Counted from the first letter of the stretch, positions 24,964 through 33,604 are shown. The stretch: DNA of 64,000 nucleotides from Cellulomonas endophytica (GCF_004123805.1 NZ_RWJX01000008.1:1-64000); one strand, 5' to 3'. Numbers and translations are program-made. The notes: a model not told the origin generated them from the letters alone.

Positions 24964-25808
24964 CGGCGGGGACGACGGGCACGAGCACGAGCACGGGCAC
25001 GAGCACGACGACGCGCACGGCGACGGCGGACGGGCTCGCGGGCACGCACGCGGTGCCCGCGGGTGCGACCGCGCTCCCGGCGCCGGACAGGGCGCTGCGC
25101 GCGCTGGCCGCCCGGGCGCAGGCGCGCTTCGCGGCGGCCGAGGCGGCGGCGCCGGACACCTACGAGGCGCGCGTGGCCCTCGCGGGCGATGCGCTGCGGT
25201 GGGCCCACGAGACGTTCGGCGACGACCTCGTCGTGGCGTCCTCCATGGGCGACGAGGTGCTCGTGCACCTGGCGTCGCAGGTGGCGGCCGGCGTCGAGGT
25301 GCTCTTCCTCGACACGGGCTACCACTTCGCGGAGACCATCGGCACGCGCGACGCGGTCGAGGCGACGCTGCCCGTGCGCGTCCGCACGGTGCTGCCGCTG
25401 CTGTCCGTCGCCGAGCAGGACGAGCGGTACGGCGCCCGGCTGCACGACCGCGACCCCGACGCCTGCTGCGCGATGCGCAAGGTGGAGCCCCTGCAGCGCG
25501 GCCTGGCGCCCTACCGCGCCTGGGTGACGGGCATGCGGCGCGAGGACGCGCCGACCCGCACGGACATCCCCCTCGTCGGGTGGGACGCCCGGCGGTCCAA
25601 GGTCAAGCTCAACCCGGTCGCGGCGTGGACGTCCGCGGACGTGGACCGCTTCGCGGCGGAGAACGGGGTCCTCATGAACCTGCTCCGGGAGGTCGGCTAC
25701 GCCTCCATCGGGTGCGAGCCGTGCACGCGGCCCGTCGCGCCCGGCGAGGACGCCCGCTCGGGCCGCTGGTCCGGCACGGGCAAGGTCGAGTGCGGGCTGC
25801 ACACGTGA
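24960..25808 (+). CDS. cysH: Adenylyl-sulfate (APS) reductase, assimilatory
   Basis: Protein of 282 residues. The pyrophosphate loop SSMGDEV (near 95) and LFLDTGYHFAET (near 117) show the PAPS/APS reductase fold. Two cysteine pairs, Cys169-Cys170 and Cys252-Cys255, are the [4Fe-4S] ligands found in APS but not PAPS reductases, and the catalytic thiol is Cys278 in ECGLH near the end. Together with the lack of an APS kinase gene here this indicates direct reduction of APS to sulfite. The first 30 residues are threonine-rich (GTSTSTGTSTTTRT), encoded by 6-bp-like repeats, and are probably dispensable. Confidence 0.93.
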   Translation: MTAGTTGTSTSTGTSTTTRTATADGLAGTHAVPAGATALPAPDRALRALAARAQARFAAAEAAAPDTYEARVALAGDALRWAHETFGDDLVVASSMGDEVLVHLASQVAAGVEVLFLDTGYHFAETIGTRDAVEATLPVRVRTVLPLLSVAEQDERYGARLHDRDPDACCAMRKVEPLQRGLAPYRAWVTGMRREDAPTRTDIPLVGWDARRSKVKLNPVAAWTSADVDRFAAENGVLMNLLREVGYASIGCEPCTRPVAPGEDARSGRWSGTGKVECGLHT

Positions 25809-26779
25809 GCGCCCCCACCGCCCAGGACGCCCCGACGCCGGACGCCGCGACGTCGGGTCCGGCCCGCCGCGAGGACCTCGAGGGCGTCGCCCTCGGCCAG
25901 CTCGACGACCTCGAGTCCGAGTCCGTCCACATCTTCCGCGAGGTCGTCGGCGAGCTCGAGCGCCCCGTGCTGCTCTTCAGCGGCGGCAAGGACTCGATCG
26001 TCATGCTGCACCTGGCGGTGAAGGCGTTCTGGCCCGCGCCCGTGCCGTTCCCGCTGCTGCACGTCGACACGGGGCACAACTTCCCCGAGGTCCTCGCGCA
26101 CCGCGACGCCACGGTCGAGCGGCTGGGCCTGCGGCTCCTCGTCGCGAGCGTCCAGGACGCGATCGACGCCGGGACGGTCCGCGAGCGCCCCGACGGCACG
26201 CGCAACCCGCTGCAGACCGTCCCGCTCCTCGAGGCGATCGAGGCCGGGCGGTTCGACGCCGTCTTCGGCGGCGGGCGGCGCGACGAGGAGAAGGCCCGCG
26301 CCAAGGAGCGCGTGTTCTCCCTGCGCGACGAGTTCGGCCAGTGGGACCCCCGCCGCCAGCGTCCCGAGCTCTGGGGCCTGTACAACGGCCGGCACCGGCC
26401 CGGCGAGCACGTGCGCGTCTTCCCCCTGTCCAACTGGACCGAGATGGACGTCTGGCTCTACATCGAGCGCGAGGGCATCGACCTGCCGGCGATCTACTAC
26501 GCGCACGAGCGCGAGGTGTTCCTCCGCGACGGCATGTGGCTGACGCCGGGCGGCTGGGGCGGGCCGCGGCCCGGCGAGGGCCTGCAGACGCGCCAGGTGC
26601 GGTACCGGACGGTCGGCGACATGTCCTGCACCGGAGCGGTGGAGTCCGGCGCCGCGACCGTCGCCGACGTCATCGCCGAGGTCGCCGCCAGCCGGCTGAC
26701 CGAGCGCGGCGCGACCCGCGCCGACGACCGCCTCTCGGAGGCGGCCATGGAGGACCGCAAGCGCGAGGGGTACTTCTGA
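25805..26779 (+). CDS. cysD: Sulfate adenylyltransferase subunit 2
   Basis: Protein of 324 residues, the catalytic N-type ATP pyrophosphatase subunit that makes APS from sulfate and ATP with CysN. The PP-loop is LFSGGKDSIVMLHL near residue 60, HVDTGHNFPEVL near 95, FGGGRRDEEKARAKER near 157, and the C-terminal TLSEAAMEDRKREGYF-like end (LSEAAMEDRKREGYF) is characteristic. The first 25 residues are variable. GTG at 25805 overlaps the cysH stop by GTGA and the stop shares one base with cysN (TGATG), so the complex subunits are coupled. Confidence 0.97.
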   Translation: MSAPTAQDAPTPDAATSGPARREDLEGVALGQLDDLESESVHIFREVVGELERPVLLFSGGKDSIVMLHLAVKAFWPAPVPFPLLHVDTGHNFPEVLAHRDATVERLGLRLLVASVQDAIDAGTVRERPDGTRNPLQTVPLLEAIEAGRFDAVFGGGRRDEEKARAKERVFSLRDEFGQWDPRRQRPELWGLYNGRHRPGEHVRVFPLSNWTEMDVWLYIEREGIDLPAIYYAHEREVFLRDGMWLTPGGWGGPRPGEGLQTRQVRYRTVGDMSCTGAVESGAATVADVIAEVAASRLTERGATRADDRLSEAAMEDRKREGYF

Positions 26780-28149
26780 TGCCGACGACCACCGCCGTCC
26801 CGCACCCGCGGACGGGGCCGCACGGCGCGCCGCGCTCGGCCCAGGCCGCGGTGGCGCGCGGGCGCGACCTCCTGCGCCTGGCGACCGCCGGCTCCGTCGA
26901 CGACGGCAAGTCGACCCTCGTCGGGCGGCTGCTGCACGACACGAGGTCCGTGCTGGCCGACCAGCTCGCCGCCGTCGAGCGCGTGAGCGCCGAGCGCGGG
27001 CTGGCCGCGACCGACCTCGCGCTGCTCACGGACGGCCTGCGCGCCGAGCGCGAGCAGGGCATCACCATCGACGTGGCCTACCGCTACTTCGCCACGGACC
27101 GCCGCGCCTTCGTGCTCGCCGACACCCCCGGGCACGTGCAGTACACGCGGAACATGGTCACGGGCGCCTCGACCGCCGAGCTCGCCGTGGTGCTGCTCGA
27201 CGCGCGCAAGGGCGTCCTCGAGCAGACCCGCCGGCACCTGTCCGTCGCCGCCCTGCTGCGCGTGCCGCACGTCGTGCTCGCCGTGAACAAGATGGACCTC
27301 GTCGGGGACGACGAGGGCGTGTTCCGCGCGCACGCGGCGCAGGTCGACGCCCTCGCCGCCGAGCTCGGGCTCCCCGACGTCACCGCGATCCCGCTGTCCG
27401 CCCTGCGCGGGGACAACGTCGTGGAGCGGTCCGCCGCGATGCCCTGGTACGCCGGGCCGACGCTGCTCGAGCACCTCGAGGCCGTGCCCGTCGAGCGGGA
27501 CCCGCGCCTCGAGCCGTTCCGCTTCCCCGTGCAGCACGTCGTCCGCCCGCAGACCCCCGAGTTCCCGGACTACCGGGGCTACGCGGGCCGGGTCGAGTCC
27601 GGCGGCGTCGCCGTGGGCGACACCGTCGTGGTCCAGCCGGCGGGGCGCACGACGACCGTCGTCGGCATCGACACCTACGACGGGCCGCTGCAGCGTGCCT
27701 TCGCCCCGCGGTCGGTGACCCTGCGGCTGGCCGACGAGATCGACGTCAGCCGCGGCGACCTCCTCGCCGCGGCCGACGCCCCCGCCACCGTCACGCAGGA
27801 CCTCGTCGGGACGGTCTGCTGGGTCGGCGACACGCCGGCCGCGCCGCGCCGGCGGGTGCTCGTGCGCACGGGCACCCGCACCGTCCGCGGCGTGCTCCGG
27901 TCGCTCGACGAGCGGCTCGACGTGACGACGCTCGTGCGCGAGCCCTCCCCCGCCACCCTCGAGCTCAACGCCATCGGCCGGGTCACCCTGCGCCTGGCCG
28001 AGCCCGTGGCCGTCGACCCCTACGCCCAGCTGCGGCACGGCGGGGCCTTCCTGCTCGTCGACGAGGCCGACGGCATGACGCTGGCCGCGGGCATGGTGGG
28101 CGACCCGCTCGCCGTGCGGGGCGGTGCGGCGGCCGGCGGCCGGGCCTGA
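26779..28149 (+). CDS. cysN: Sulfate adenylyltransferase subunit 1 (GTPase)
   Basis: Protein of 456 residues related to EF-Tu. G1 is AGSVDDGKST near residue 40, G2 lies in EREQGITIDVAYRYF, G3 is DTPGHVQYTRNM and G4 is NKMD. Its GTP hydrolysis drives the unfavourable adenylylation of sulfate by CysD. There is no C-terminal APS kinase domain, unlike the mycobacterial CysNC fusion, and no cysC nearby, consistent with an APS-reductase route. The last 15 residues are a glycine/alanine tail. It is the last gene of the operon; no sulfate transporter genes follow in the window. Confidence 0.96.
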   Translation: MPTTTAVPHPRTGPHGAPRSAQAAVARGRDLLRLATAGSVDDGKSTLVGRLLHDTRSVLADQLAAVERVSAERGLAATDLALLTDGLRAEREQGITIDVAYRYFATDRRAFVLADTPGHVQYTRNMVTGASTAELAVVLLDARKGVLEQTRRHLSVAALLRVPHVVLAVNKMDLVGDDEGVFRAHAAQVDALAAELGLPDVTAIPLSALRGDNVVERSAAMPWYAGPTLLEHLEAVPVERDPRLEPFRFPVQHVVRPQTPEFPDYRGYAGRVESGGVAVGDTVVVQPAGRTTTVVGIDTYDGPLQRAFAPRSVTLRLADEIDVSRGDLLAAADAPATVTQDLVGTVCWVGDTPAAPRRRVLVRTGTRTVRGVLRSLDERLDVTTLVREPSPATLELNAIGRVTLRLAEPVAVDPYAQLRHGGAFLLVDEADGMTLAAGMVGDPLAVRGGAAAGGRA

Positions 28150-28213
28150 CGCGGGGGGACGGCCGGCCGGGTGAACCTGCCCCCGTCCTCTCGTCGGGCG
28201 GTGCCGGCCCTCC

Positions 28214-28219
28214 TACCGT
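28214..28219 (+). promoter_or_regulatory. Leaderless -10 box of the 28.2 kb gene
   Basis: TACCGT is followed by 7 bases and then the in-frame GTG at 28227. It also decides between two possible starts, because the earlier GTG at 28218 overlaps the box. Confidence 0.45.
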
Positions 28220-28226
28220 GTCCGGT

Positions 28227-29210
28227 GTGCGCCGATCCGTCCGTCCCGTCCCGCCCGTGCTGCGCCGCGGCACGGGCCCGGCCGACCCGGACCTGCCGGT
28301 GCTCGACGGCGCCGACGCGGACTGGCTGCGCGCGCGCCTGGTCGCCGAGCTCGGGCGCGCGGGGCTCCCCGGGGCCCGCGCCGACGGCGGGCACGTCACG
28401 GCCGCCGACGGCACGCGGTTCGGCCTCGCCGCCCTCGCCACGGCCCTCGTGGCCGCCCCGCGCCTGTCCTGGGGCGCCCGGGTCCGGCGGCACGCGGCCT
28501 CCCTCGCGCGCCTGGCCGCCACGGCGCTGCCGGCGACGCCCGACGCGCTGCCCGGGGGCCCGGACGGCCGCGAGGGCCTCGTGGCCCGGGTCGTCGGGGA
28601 CGACGGCGGGACGCCCGACGCCGACCGCTACGGCCCGGCGCTCGCGCCCGGGCTGCGCGCCGTGGTGTGCCTCGACACCGGCACGGAGGTGCTCGGCCCC
28701 CTGGACCTGGCCCCGCTGGGCGGCTGGGCGGCGGTCGGCCCCCGCGCCCTCGCGGCCCTGCGCGCGCTGCCGCTGCCGGTCGTCCGCACCCTGCGCACCG
28801 AGGACGGCGACGCCGTGCACGTGCTCGTGAGCGAGGACGTGTTCGGGGCGGGACGGCTGCTCCTGCTCGACGAGGTGCTCGCCGCGACCCTGCGGTGGGA
28901 GCGGCCCGCGCACGGCCTCCTCGTCGCCGTGCCGAACCGCCACGTCGTCGTCGTCCACGCCCTCGAGGAGGCCGCCGCGGTGCCCGCCGCGATGCGCCTC
29001 ATGCTCGCGTTCTCCGCCGCCGCCGCGGCCACGGCGGCGCCCGTGAGCCCGGCCGTGTACCACCGCACCCCCGACGGCGCCCTCGAGCGCCTCACGCACG
29101 GGCCCCTCGTCGACGGGCTGCCGGAGGGCTCACGCCTGCCGGCCGTGCTGGCCGCGCTGCCCCACCGTCGCCCGCGGGACGCCGCACCCGGGGGGCGCGA
29201 GGCGGCCTGA
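28227..29210 (+). CDS. Conserved hypothetical protein between cysN and a ROK kinase gene
   Basis: Protein of 327 residues that I do not recognise with confidence. It is alanine/leucine/arginine-rich, with no clear signal peptide; residues 255-280 ([20 protein letters not shown]) are only mildly hydrophobic. An ordered core near 195-250 reads HVLVSEDVFGAGRLLLLDEVLAATLRWE and GLLVAVPNRHVVVVHALE. The VAVPNRHVVVVH segment recalls the end of DUF1444 (YtpQ-type) proteins, but the match is too short to name it. It has its own predicted leaderless start 77 bases after cysN, so membership in the sulfur operon is uncertain. Confidence 0.6.
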   Translation: MRRSVRPVPPVLRRGTGPADPDLPVLDGADADWLRARLVAELGRAGLPGARADGGHVTAADGTRFGLAALATALVAAPRLSWGARVRRHAASLARLAATALPATPDALPGGPDGREGLVARVVGDDGGTPDADRYGPALAPGLRAVVCLDTGTEVLGPLDLAPLGGWAAVGPRALAALRALPLPVVRTLRTEDGDAVHVLVSEDVFGAGRLLLLDEVLAATLRWERPAHGLLVAVPNRHVVVVHALEEAAAVPAAMRLMLAFSAAAAATAAPVSPAVYHRTPDGALERLTHGPLVDGLPEGSRLPAVLAALPHRRPRDAAPGGREAA

Positions 29211-29249
29211 GGCGCCGGCCGCGGGCACCGGCGCCCACGTCGCCCCCGC

Positions 29250-29255
29250 TACCGT
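29250..29255 (+). promoter_or_regulatory. Leaderless -10 box of the ROK kinase gene
   Basis: TACCGT stands 6 bases before the GTG at 29262, the same box and spacing as at truA. Confidence 0.45.
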
Positions 29256-29261
29256 GCTCCG

Positions 29262-30032
29262 GTGCCCACGCCCGACACCTCCCACCCGTTCACGCTGGCC
29301 GTCGACTGCGGCGGCGGCGGGATCAAGGCCTCCGTGCTCGACGCGGCCGGCACGCTCCACGCGACGCCCGTGCGCGTCCCCACGCCGTACCCGCTCCCGC
29401 CCGAGCGCCTCGTCGAGACGATCGCCGGGATCGCCGGGGGCCTGCCCCGCGCCGACCGCGTCACCGTCGGCATGCCGGGGATGATCCGGCACGGGGTGGT
29501 CGTCGCCACGCCGCACTACGTCACCCGCTCCGGGCCGCGCACCGCGGTCGACCCCGACCTCGTGACGCGGTGGGCGGGCCACGACGTGCGTGCCGCCGTC
29601 GAGGAGCGCCTGGGCGTGCCGGCGCTCGTCCTCAACGACGCCGAGGTGCACGGCGCCGGGGTGGTGTCCGGGACGGGCACGGAGCTCGTCCTCACGCTGG
29701 GGACCGGGCTGGGGTCGGCGCTGTTCGACGGCGGCCGCCTCGCGCCGCACCTGGAGCTGTCCCACGCGCCCCTGCGGTTCGCGTCGACCTACGACTCCTA
29801 CGTGGGCCAGACGGAGCGGACGCGCCTGGGCAACGGGCTGTGGAGCCGGCGCGTGCGCCGCGTCGTCGAGGGGCTGCGGCCCGTCTTCTGGTGGGACCGG
29901 CTCTACCTCGGCGGGGGCAACGCCCGTCAGATCACGCCCGTCGTCCTCGAGCGGCTCGGCGACGACGTCGTCATCGTGCCGAACCAGGCCGGCATCGTCG
30001 GGGGCGTGCGCGCGTGGAGCCTCGTCGGTTGA
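29262..30032 (+). CDS. ROK family sugar kinase, polyphosphate-glucokinase-like
   Basis: Protein of 256 residues in the ASKHA fold. LAVDCGGGGIKASVLD (residues 12-27) is phosphate loop 1; PALVLNDAEVHGAG (near 122-135) carries the catalytic aspartate; LTLGTGLGSALF (near 145-156) is phosphate loop 2. LGGGNARQ near the end is the adenosine or polyphosphate loop. The short length and sequence style match actinobacterial polyphosphate glucokinases, which phosphorylate glucose using polyphosphate or ATP. The usual ROK zinc motif (CxCGxxGC) is absent, as in that group. Substrate assignment is inferred. It is convergent with the alpha/beta hydrolase gene. Confidence 0.8.
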   Translation: MPTPDTSHPFTLAVDCGGGGIKASVLDAAGTLHATPVRVPTPYPLPPERLVETIAGIAGGLPRADRVTVGMPGMIRHGVVVATPHYVTRSGPRTAVDPDLVTRWAGHDVRAAVEERLGVPALVLNDAEVHGAGVVSGTGTELVLTLGTGLGSALFDGGRLAPHLELSHAPLRFASTYDSYVGQTERTRLGNGLWSRRVRRVVEGLRPVFWWDRLYLGGGNARQITPVVLERLGDDVVIVPNQAGIVGGVRAWSLVG

Positions 30033-30053
30033 CCCCCCGGGCGCCGGGCCACC

Positions 30054-30848
30054 TCAGCCCGTCCCGCCGGGCACGCCGACGGCGTCGAGCACCCGCGCGG
30101 TGCGCGCGGGGGCGTCGCCCGGCACCGGCGGCAGCCCGCCCAGCTCCTCCAGGGCCTCGAGGACCACGCGGTTCACCGCCACGGGGGCGACGAGGCTGAC
30201 GAGGTGCGTGGAGCGGCGCACCACCCGCAGGCGGGCGTCCGCGGTGCTGCGGACGAACCGCCGCTCCTCCCCGCGGAAGTGGTCGAAGCGGCCGTTGACG
30301 ATCCACACCGGGACCTGCAGGGCCGCCAGGTCCTCGACCGGGCGCAGGCTCCCCACCTCGGCGAGGGCGTCGCCGACGACGTCGAGCGCGAAGCCGCCCG
30401 CACCCGCGTCGTGGGCCGCCTCCGGCGGGAGCACGCGCTCCACCGCCCACCGGTTGAGCGCCTCGCCGCGGTCGGGGAGCCGGGCGATGCCGCGGGCCAG
30501 CAGGCCCCAGCCGGCGACGAGCGGCCGCAGCGGCCGCGTGCTGCACGCCGCCGCCACGACCCCGGCGACCGACCCCGGGTGCCGCGCGGCGTGGGCCAGC
30601 GCGACGTAGCCGCCGAGCGACAGCCCGACGACGAGCGCCCGCCCGCCCAGGCCGGCGACGGCGTCCTCGACCGCCTCCACCGCCGTGACGACCCGGAAGG
30701 CCTCGCCCATCCGCCGGCCGTGGCCCGGCAGGTCCGGCACCGCCACGGGGACCCCCAGGCCCTCGAGCATCTCCCGCTGGACGCGCCACATGGTCCCGGA
30801 CGAGCGCAGCCCGTGGACGAGCACGACGGGCAGGGCGGCGGTGGTCAC
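30054..30848 (-). CDS. Alpha/beta hydrolase
   Basis: Protein of 264 residues with the alpha/beta hydrolase fold. VVLVHGLRSSG holds the oxyanion HG (residues 12-13), the nucleophile is Ser77 in GLSLGG, the acid is the aspartate in NGRFDHF (near 190) and the histidine is in RSTHLVSLVAP (near 215). The lid region (near 110-150) contains WGLLARGIARLP. The substrate is unknown. It lies 14 bases after the TetR gene on the same strand, so the regulator probably controls it. GTG at 30848 matches the family start. Confidence 0.88.
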   Translation of the reverse strand: MTTAALPVVLVHGLRSSGTMWRVQREMLEGLGVPVAVPDLPGHGRRMGEAFRVVTAVEAVEDAVAGLGGRALVVGLSLGGYVALAHAARHPGSVAGVVAAACSTRPLRPLVAGWGLLARGIARLPDRGEALNRWAVERVLPPEAAHDAGAGGFALDVVGDALAEVGSLRPVEDLAALQVPVWIVNGRFDHFRGEERRFVRSTADARLRVVRRSTHLVSLVAPVAVNRVVLEALEELGGLPPVPGDAPARTARVLDAVGVPGGTG

Positions 30849-30862
30849 GGGCCCAGGATGGC

Positions 30863-31519
30863 TCAGGACCGCATGCCCCGCAGGTAGATCGTCCGTGCCC
30901 GGTCGACGACCTCCGCCGCCGTGCCGGGCGGGAAGCCCTCGACGAGCTGCTCGACGAGCAGGAAGAGCGGCAGCAGGTCGGCGGTGGTGACGTCGGCGCG
31001 CAACGAGCCGTCGGCCTGCGCCCGCTCCACCGGCAGGGCGAAGACCTCGAGCGTCGCGCGCCGCACCGCCGCGAGCCCCTCCAGCCCCTCCCGCGTCGAC
31101 CGGATCACGGAGAGCATCCCCGGGATGGAGCGCTGGTCCTCGACCAGGGCCGCGACGGCCACCTCCAGGTGGTCGGCCCAGGTCGGTGCCGACCCGGGCG
31201 CGGACGCCGGCCCTGCGGCACCGGGGCCGGGGTCGGGGCTCGGGCCGGGGTCGGGGCTCGGGCCGGGGTCCGGGTCCGGGCCGGGGTCCGCGGGCCCCGC
31301 GGCCGCGACGAGCGCGGCGATGTCCGCCAGCCGCCGCTCCCAGACCGCCCGCACGAGCGCGGGCCGGTCGGGGAAGTTCCGGTAGAGCGTGCCGCGGCCG
31401 ACACCCGCACGGGCGGCGACCCGGCCGAGCGGGACACCGGTGCCCCGCTCGCGGAACTCCTCCTCGGCGGCGCGGATCAGCCGCTCCCGGTTCCGGCGGG
31501 CGTCTCGACGCTGGGACAT
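30863..31519 (-). CDS. TetR/AcrR family regulator with a Pro-Asp-Gly repeat linker
   Basis: Protein of 218 residues. The N-terminal DNA-binding domain (about 7-55) has the helix-turn-helix VPLGRVAARAGVGRGTLYRNFPDRPALV. Residues 75-100 are a run of DPGP/SPDPGP units encoded by 18-bp repeats, inserted between the DNA-binding domain and the ligand-binding domain. The latter begins at about 112 (WADHLEVAVAALVEDQRS) and resembles the TetR_C group with FLLVEQLVEG. ATG at 31519 has TACGTT 6 bases upstream. It likely represses itself and the downstream hydrolase; the ligand is unknown. Confidence 0.88.
   Translation of the reverse strand: MSQRRDARRNRERLIRAAEEEFRERGTGVPLGRVAARAGVGRGTLYRNFPDRPALVRAVWERRLADIAALVAAAGPADPGPDPDPGPSPDPGPSPDPGPGAAGPASAPGSAPTWADHLEVAVAALVEDQRSIPGMLSVIRSTREGLEGLAAVRRATLEVFALPVERAQADGSLRADVTTADLLPLFLLVEQLVEGFPPGTAAEVVDRARTIYLRGMRS
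31227..31280. repeat. Three tandem 18-bp units in the TetR gene
   Basis: CCGGGGTCGGGGCTCGGG is present at 31227 and 31245 and with changes at 31263. Copy-number changes would keep the frame and lengthen the Pro-Asp-Gly linker by six residues. Confidence 0.85.
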
Positions 31520-31525
31520 CCGTCG

Positions 31526-31531
31526 AACGTA
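31526..31531 (-). promoter_or_regulatory. Leaderless -10 box of the TetR gene
   Basis: TACGTT is 6 bases before the ATG at 31519. Confidence 0.4.
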
Positions 31532-31646
31532 GCCCGGCGCGGGCGCCCGGGGCCACCGCCGCCGCCCCGCTCCCGCCCGGACGGCCCAGCGTCACCACCC
31601 GTCCGGTGCGGGCGGGGGCGCGCCCGGCCGCGGGCTCTGGACGCAC

Positions 31647-31681
31647 GGGGGCCCGGAGCGCACGCGGCGCTCCGGGCCCCC
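31647..31681 (-). terminator. Terminator of the alpha operon downstream of rplQ
   Basis: GGGGGCCCGGAGCG (31647-31660), a 7-base loop and the perfect complement (31668-31681) form a 14-bp stem 29 bases after the rplQ stop. No T tract. Confidence 0.75.
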
Positions 31682-31710
31682 GGGGTGGGACGGGCGTCCC
31701 GGTGCTGAGG

Positions 31711-32334
31711 TCAGGCCTTGGCGGTGCCGGCCTCGTCGGCGGTGCCGGCGTCGGTCGCGTCCGCGTCGACCGCGGTGGCGCCGGTCGTCGTCGCCGCGTC
31801 CGTCGTCGTCTCGTCCGTCGCCGCGTCCGTCGTCGTCGCGTCCGTCGTCGTCGCGTCCGTCGTCGTCTCGTCGGTCACGTCGGCGGCCGGGGCCGTCTCG
31901 GCGACCGGCGCGGCGGCGGGGGCCGCCTTCGCGGCGGCACGGGTGGCCTCGCGGACGACGGCCTGCTTCGCCGAGACCGGCTCGAGCACGAGCTCGATGA
32001 CCGCCATGGGGGCGTTGTCGCCCTTGCGCGGACCGATCTTGGTGATGCGCGTGTAGCCGCCCTGGCGCTCGGCGACCGCGGGCGCGATCTCGGTGAAGAG
32101 CTCGTGCACGACGGACTTGTCGCGCACGACCGTCATGACGCGACGGCGGGCGTGCAGGTCGCCGCGCTTGGCGAACGTGACGAGGCGCTCGGCGAGGGGG
32201 CGCAGGCGCTTGGCCTTCGTCTCCGTCGTCGTGATCCGGCGGTGCGCGAAGAGCTGGGTCGCGAGGTTCGCGAGGATCAGCCGCTCGTGCGCCGGGCCGC
32301 CACCGAGGCGGGGACCCTTGGTGGGCGTGGGCAT
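31711..32334 (-). CDS. rplQ: 50S ribosomal protein L17 with threonine/aspartate-rich tail
   Basis: Protein of 207 residues. The first 120 are L17 ([74 protein letters not shown]). After about residue 130 an alanine-rich part leads to repeated DATTT units in an acidic tail of about 75 residues, encoded by 15-bp tandem repeats. Long acidic L17 tails are common in actinobacteria, but the perfect units here suggest recent expansion. ATG at 32334 has AAGGAG upstream. It is the last gene of the alpha cluster. Confidence 0.98.
   Translation of the reverse strand: MPTPTKGPRLGGGPAHERLILANLATQLFAHRRITTTETKAKRLRPLAERLVTFAKRGDLHARRRVMTVVRDKSVVHELFTEIAPAVAERQGGYTRITKIGPRKGDNAPMAVIELVLEPVSAKQAVVREATRAAAKAAPAAAPVAETAPAADVTDETTTDATTTDATTTDAATDETTTDAATTTGATAVDADATDAGTADEAGTAKA
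31796..31867. repeat. 15-bp tandem repeats in the 3' part of rplQ
   Basis: GCGTCCGTCGTCGTC occurs at 31796, 31823, 31838 and 31853, with a 12-bp variant at 31811. All lengths are multiples of three. Confidence 0.9.
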
Positions 32335-32423
32335 GGTCTCTCCTTGAGTTCGGGTGGTCGTGCCACGGCCGGGCCCCGGGCCGCCGAGCGGTGCTCAGCG
32401 CCGGGGCCGCGGGCCGCCGGGGG

Positions 32424-33437
32424 TCAGTACTGCTCGTCCTCGGTGAAGTCCACCTCGGCGTCGTAGTCGTACGCGCCGGCGGCGGCCGGGTCGAAGTCGA
32501 GCGGGCTGTCCTTCAGCGAGAGACCGAGCTCGCCGAGCTTCTCCTTGACCTCGGTGATGGACTTCGCACCGAAGTTGCGGATGTCCAGCAGGTCCGCCTC
32601 GGACCGGGCCACGAGCTCGCCCACCGTGTGGATGCCCTCGCGCTTGAGGCAGTTGTACGAGCGGATCGTCAGCTGCAGGTCCTCGATCGGCAGCGCCAGG
32701 TCGGCGGCCAGGGCCGCGTCCGTCGGCGACGGGCCGATCTCGATGCCCTCGGCCTCGACGTTGAGCTCGCGCGCCAGCCCGAACAGCTCGACGAGCGTCT
32801 TGCCGGCGGAGGCGAGGGCGTCGCGCGGCGAGATCGCCGGCTTCGTCTCGACGTCGACGACGAGCTTGTCGAAGTCCGTGCGCTGCTCGACACGCGTCGC
32901 CTCGACCTTGTAGGTCACCTTGAGGACCGGCGAGTAGATCGAGTCGACCGGGATGCGGCCGATCTCGGCGTCGAAGGACTTGTTCTGGCTCGCGGAGACG
33001 TAGCCGCGGCCGCGCTCGACCGTGAGCTCGATCTCGAGCTTGCCCTTGTCGCCCAGCGTGGCGAGGTGCAGGTCGTCGTTGTGCACGACGACGCCCGCCG
33101 GCGGGACGATGTCCGCGGCGGTGACCTTGCCGGCGCCCTGCTTGCGCAGGTACATGACGACCGGCTCGTCGTTCTCCGAGGAGACGACGAGGTTCTTGAT
33201 GTTGAGGATGATCTCGGTGACGTCCTCGGTGACCCCGGGGACGGTGGAGAACTCGTGCAGCACGCCGTCGATCCGGATCGACGTGACCGCCGCGCCGGGG
33301 ATGGACGACAGGAGCGTCCGGCGCAGCGAGTTGCCGAGCGTGTAGCCGAAGCCCGGCTCCAGCGGCTCGATGGAGAACCGCGAGCGGTGCTCCGAGATGA
33401 CCTCTTCGGTCAGGGTGGGGCGCTGTGCGATCAGCAC
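32424..33437 (-). CDS. rpoA: DNA-directed RNA polymerase subunit alpha
   Basis: Protein of 337 residues. The N-terminal dimerisation domain shows [36 protein letters not shown] near 25-60. The C-terminal domain (about 250-320) carries [17 protein letters not shown] and [20 protein letters not shown], the helix-hairpin-helix that binds UP elements and activators. It ends in an acidic tyrosine-containing tail. GTG at 33437 has GAGG about 9 bases upstream. It follows rpsK without rpsD and is separated from it by a strong hairpin. Confidence 0.99.
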   Translation of the reverse strand: MLIAQRPTLTEEVISEHRSRFSIEPLEPGFGYTLGNSLRRTLLSSIPGAAVTSIRIDGVLHEFSTVPGVTEDVTEIILNIKNLVVSSENDEPVVMYLRKQGAGKVTAADIVPPAGVVVHNDDLHLATLGDKGKLEIELTVERGRGYVSASQNKSFDAEIGRIPVDSIYSPVLKVTYKVEATRVEQRTDFDKLVVDVETKPAISPRDALASAGKTLVELFGLARELNVEAEGIEIGPSPTDAALAADLALPIEDLQLTIRSYNCLKREGIHTVGELVARSEADLLDIRNFGAKSITEVKEKLGELGLSLKDSPLDFDPAAAGAYDYDAEVDFTEDEQY

Positions 33438-33572
33438 GGTGGAGATCCTCTCAGCGGGCGTCCGCCATATGACGCCTGCAGTACCACGGTCCGTCCCGGT
33501 CTCGGTCCACCGGGTCGGTGTCGATCAGGGACGCGCCCGCGTGCGGGCCGCCCCGGGGGTGACGCGACGGGA

Positions 33573-33604
33573 CCGCGGCGGTGCACCGGGGTGCACCGCC
33601 GCGG
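33573..33604 (-). terminator. Strong hairpin between rpsK and rpoA
   Basis: CCGCGGCGGTGCACC (33573-33587) and its perfect complement (33590-33604) are two bases apart, giving 14 bp closed by a 4-base loop. It lies about 20 bases after the rpsK stop and should terminate or stabilise the upstream mRNA. A weak CATATG box (33466-33471) further on could help start rpoA transcription. Confidence 0.65.
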
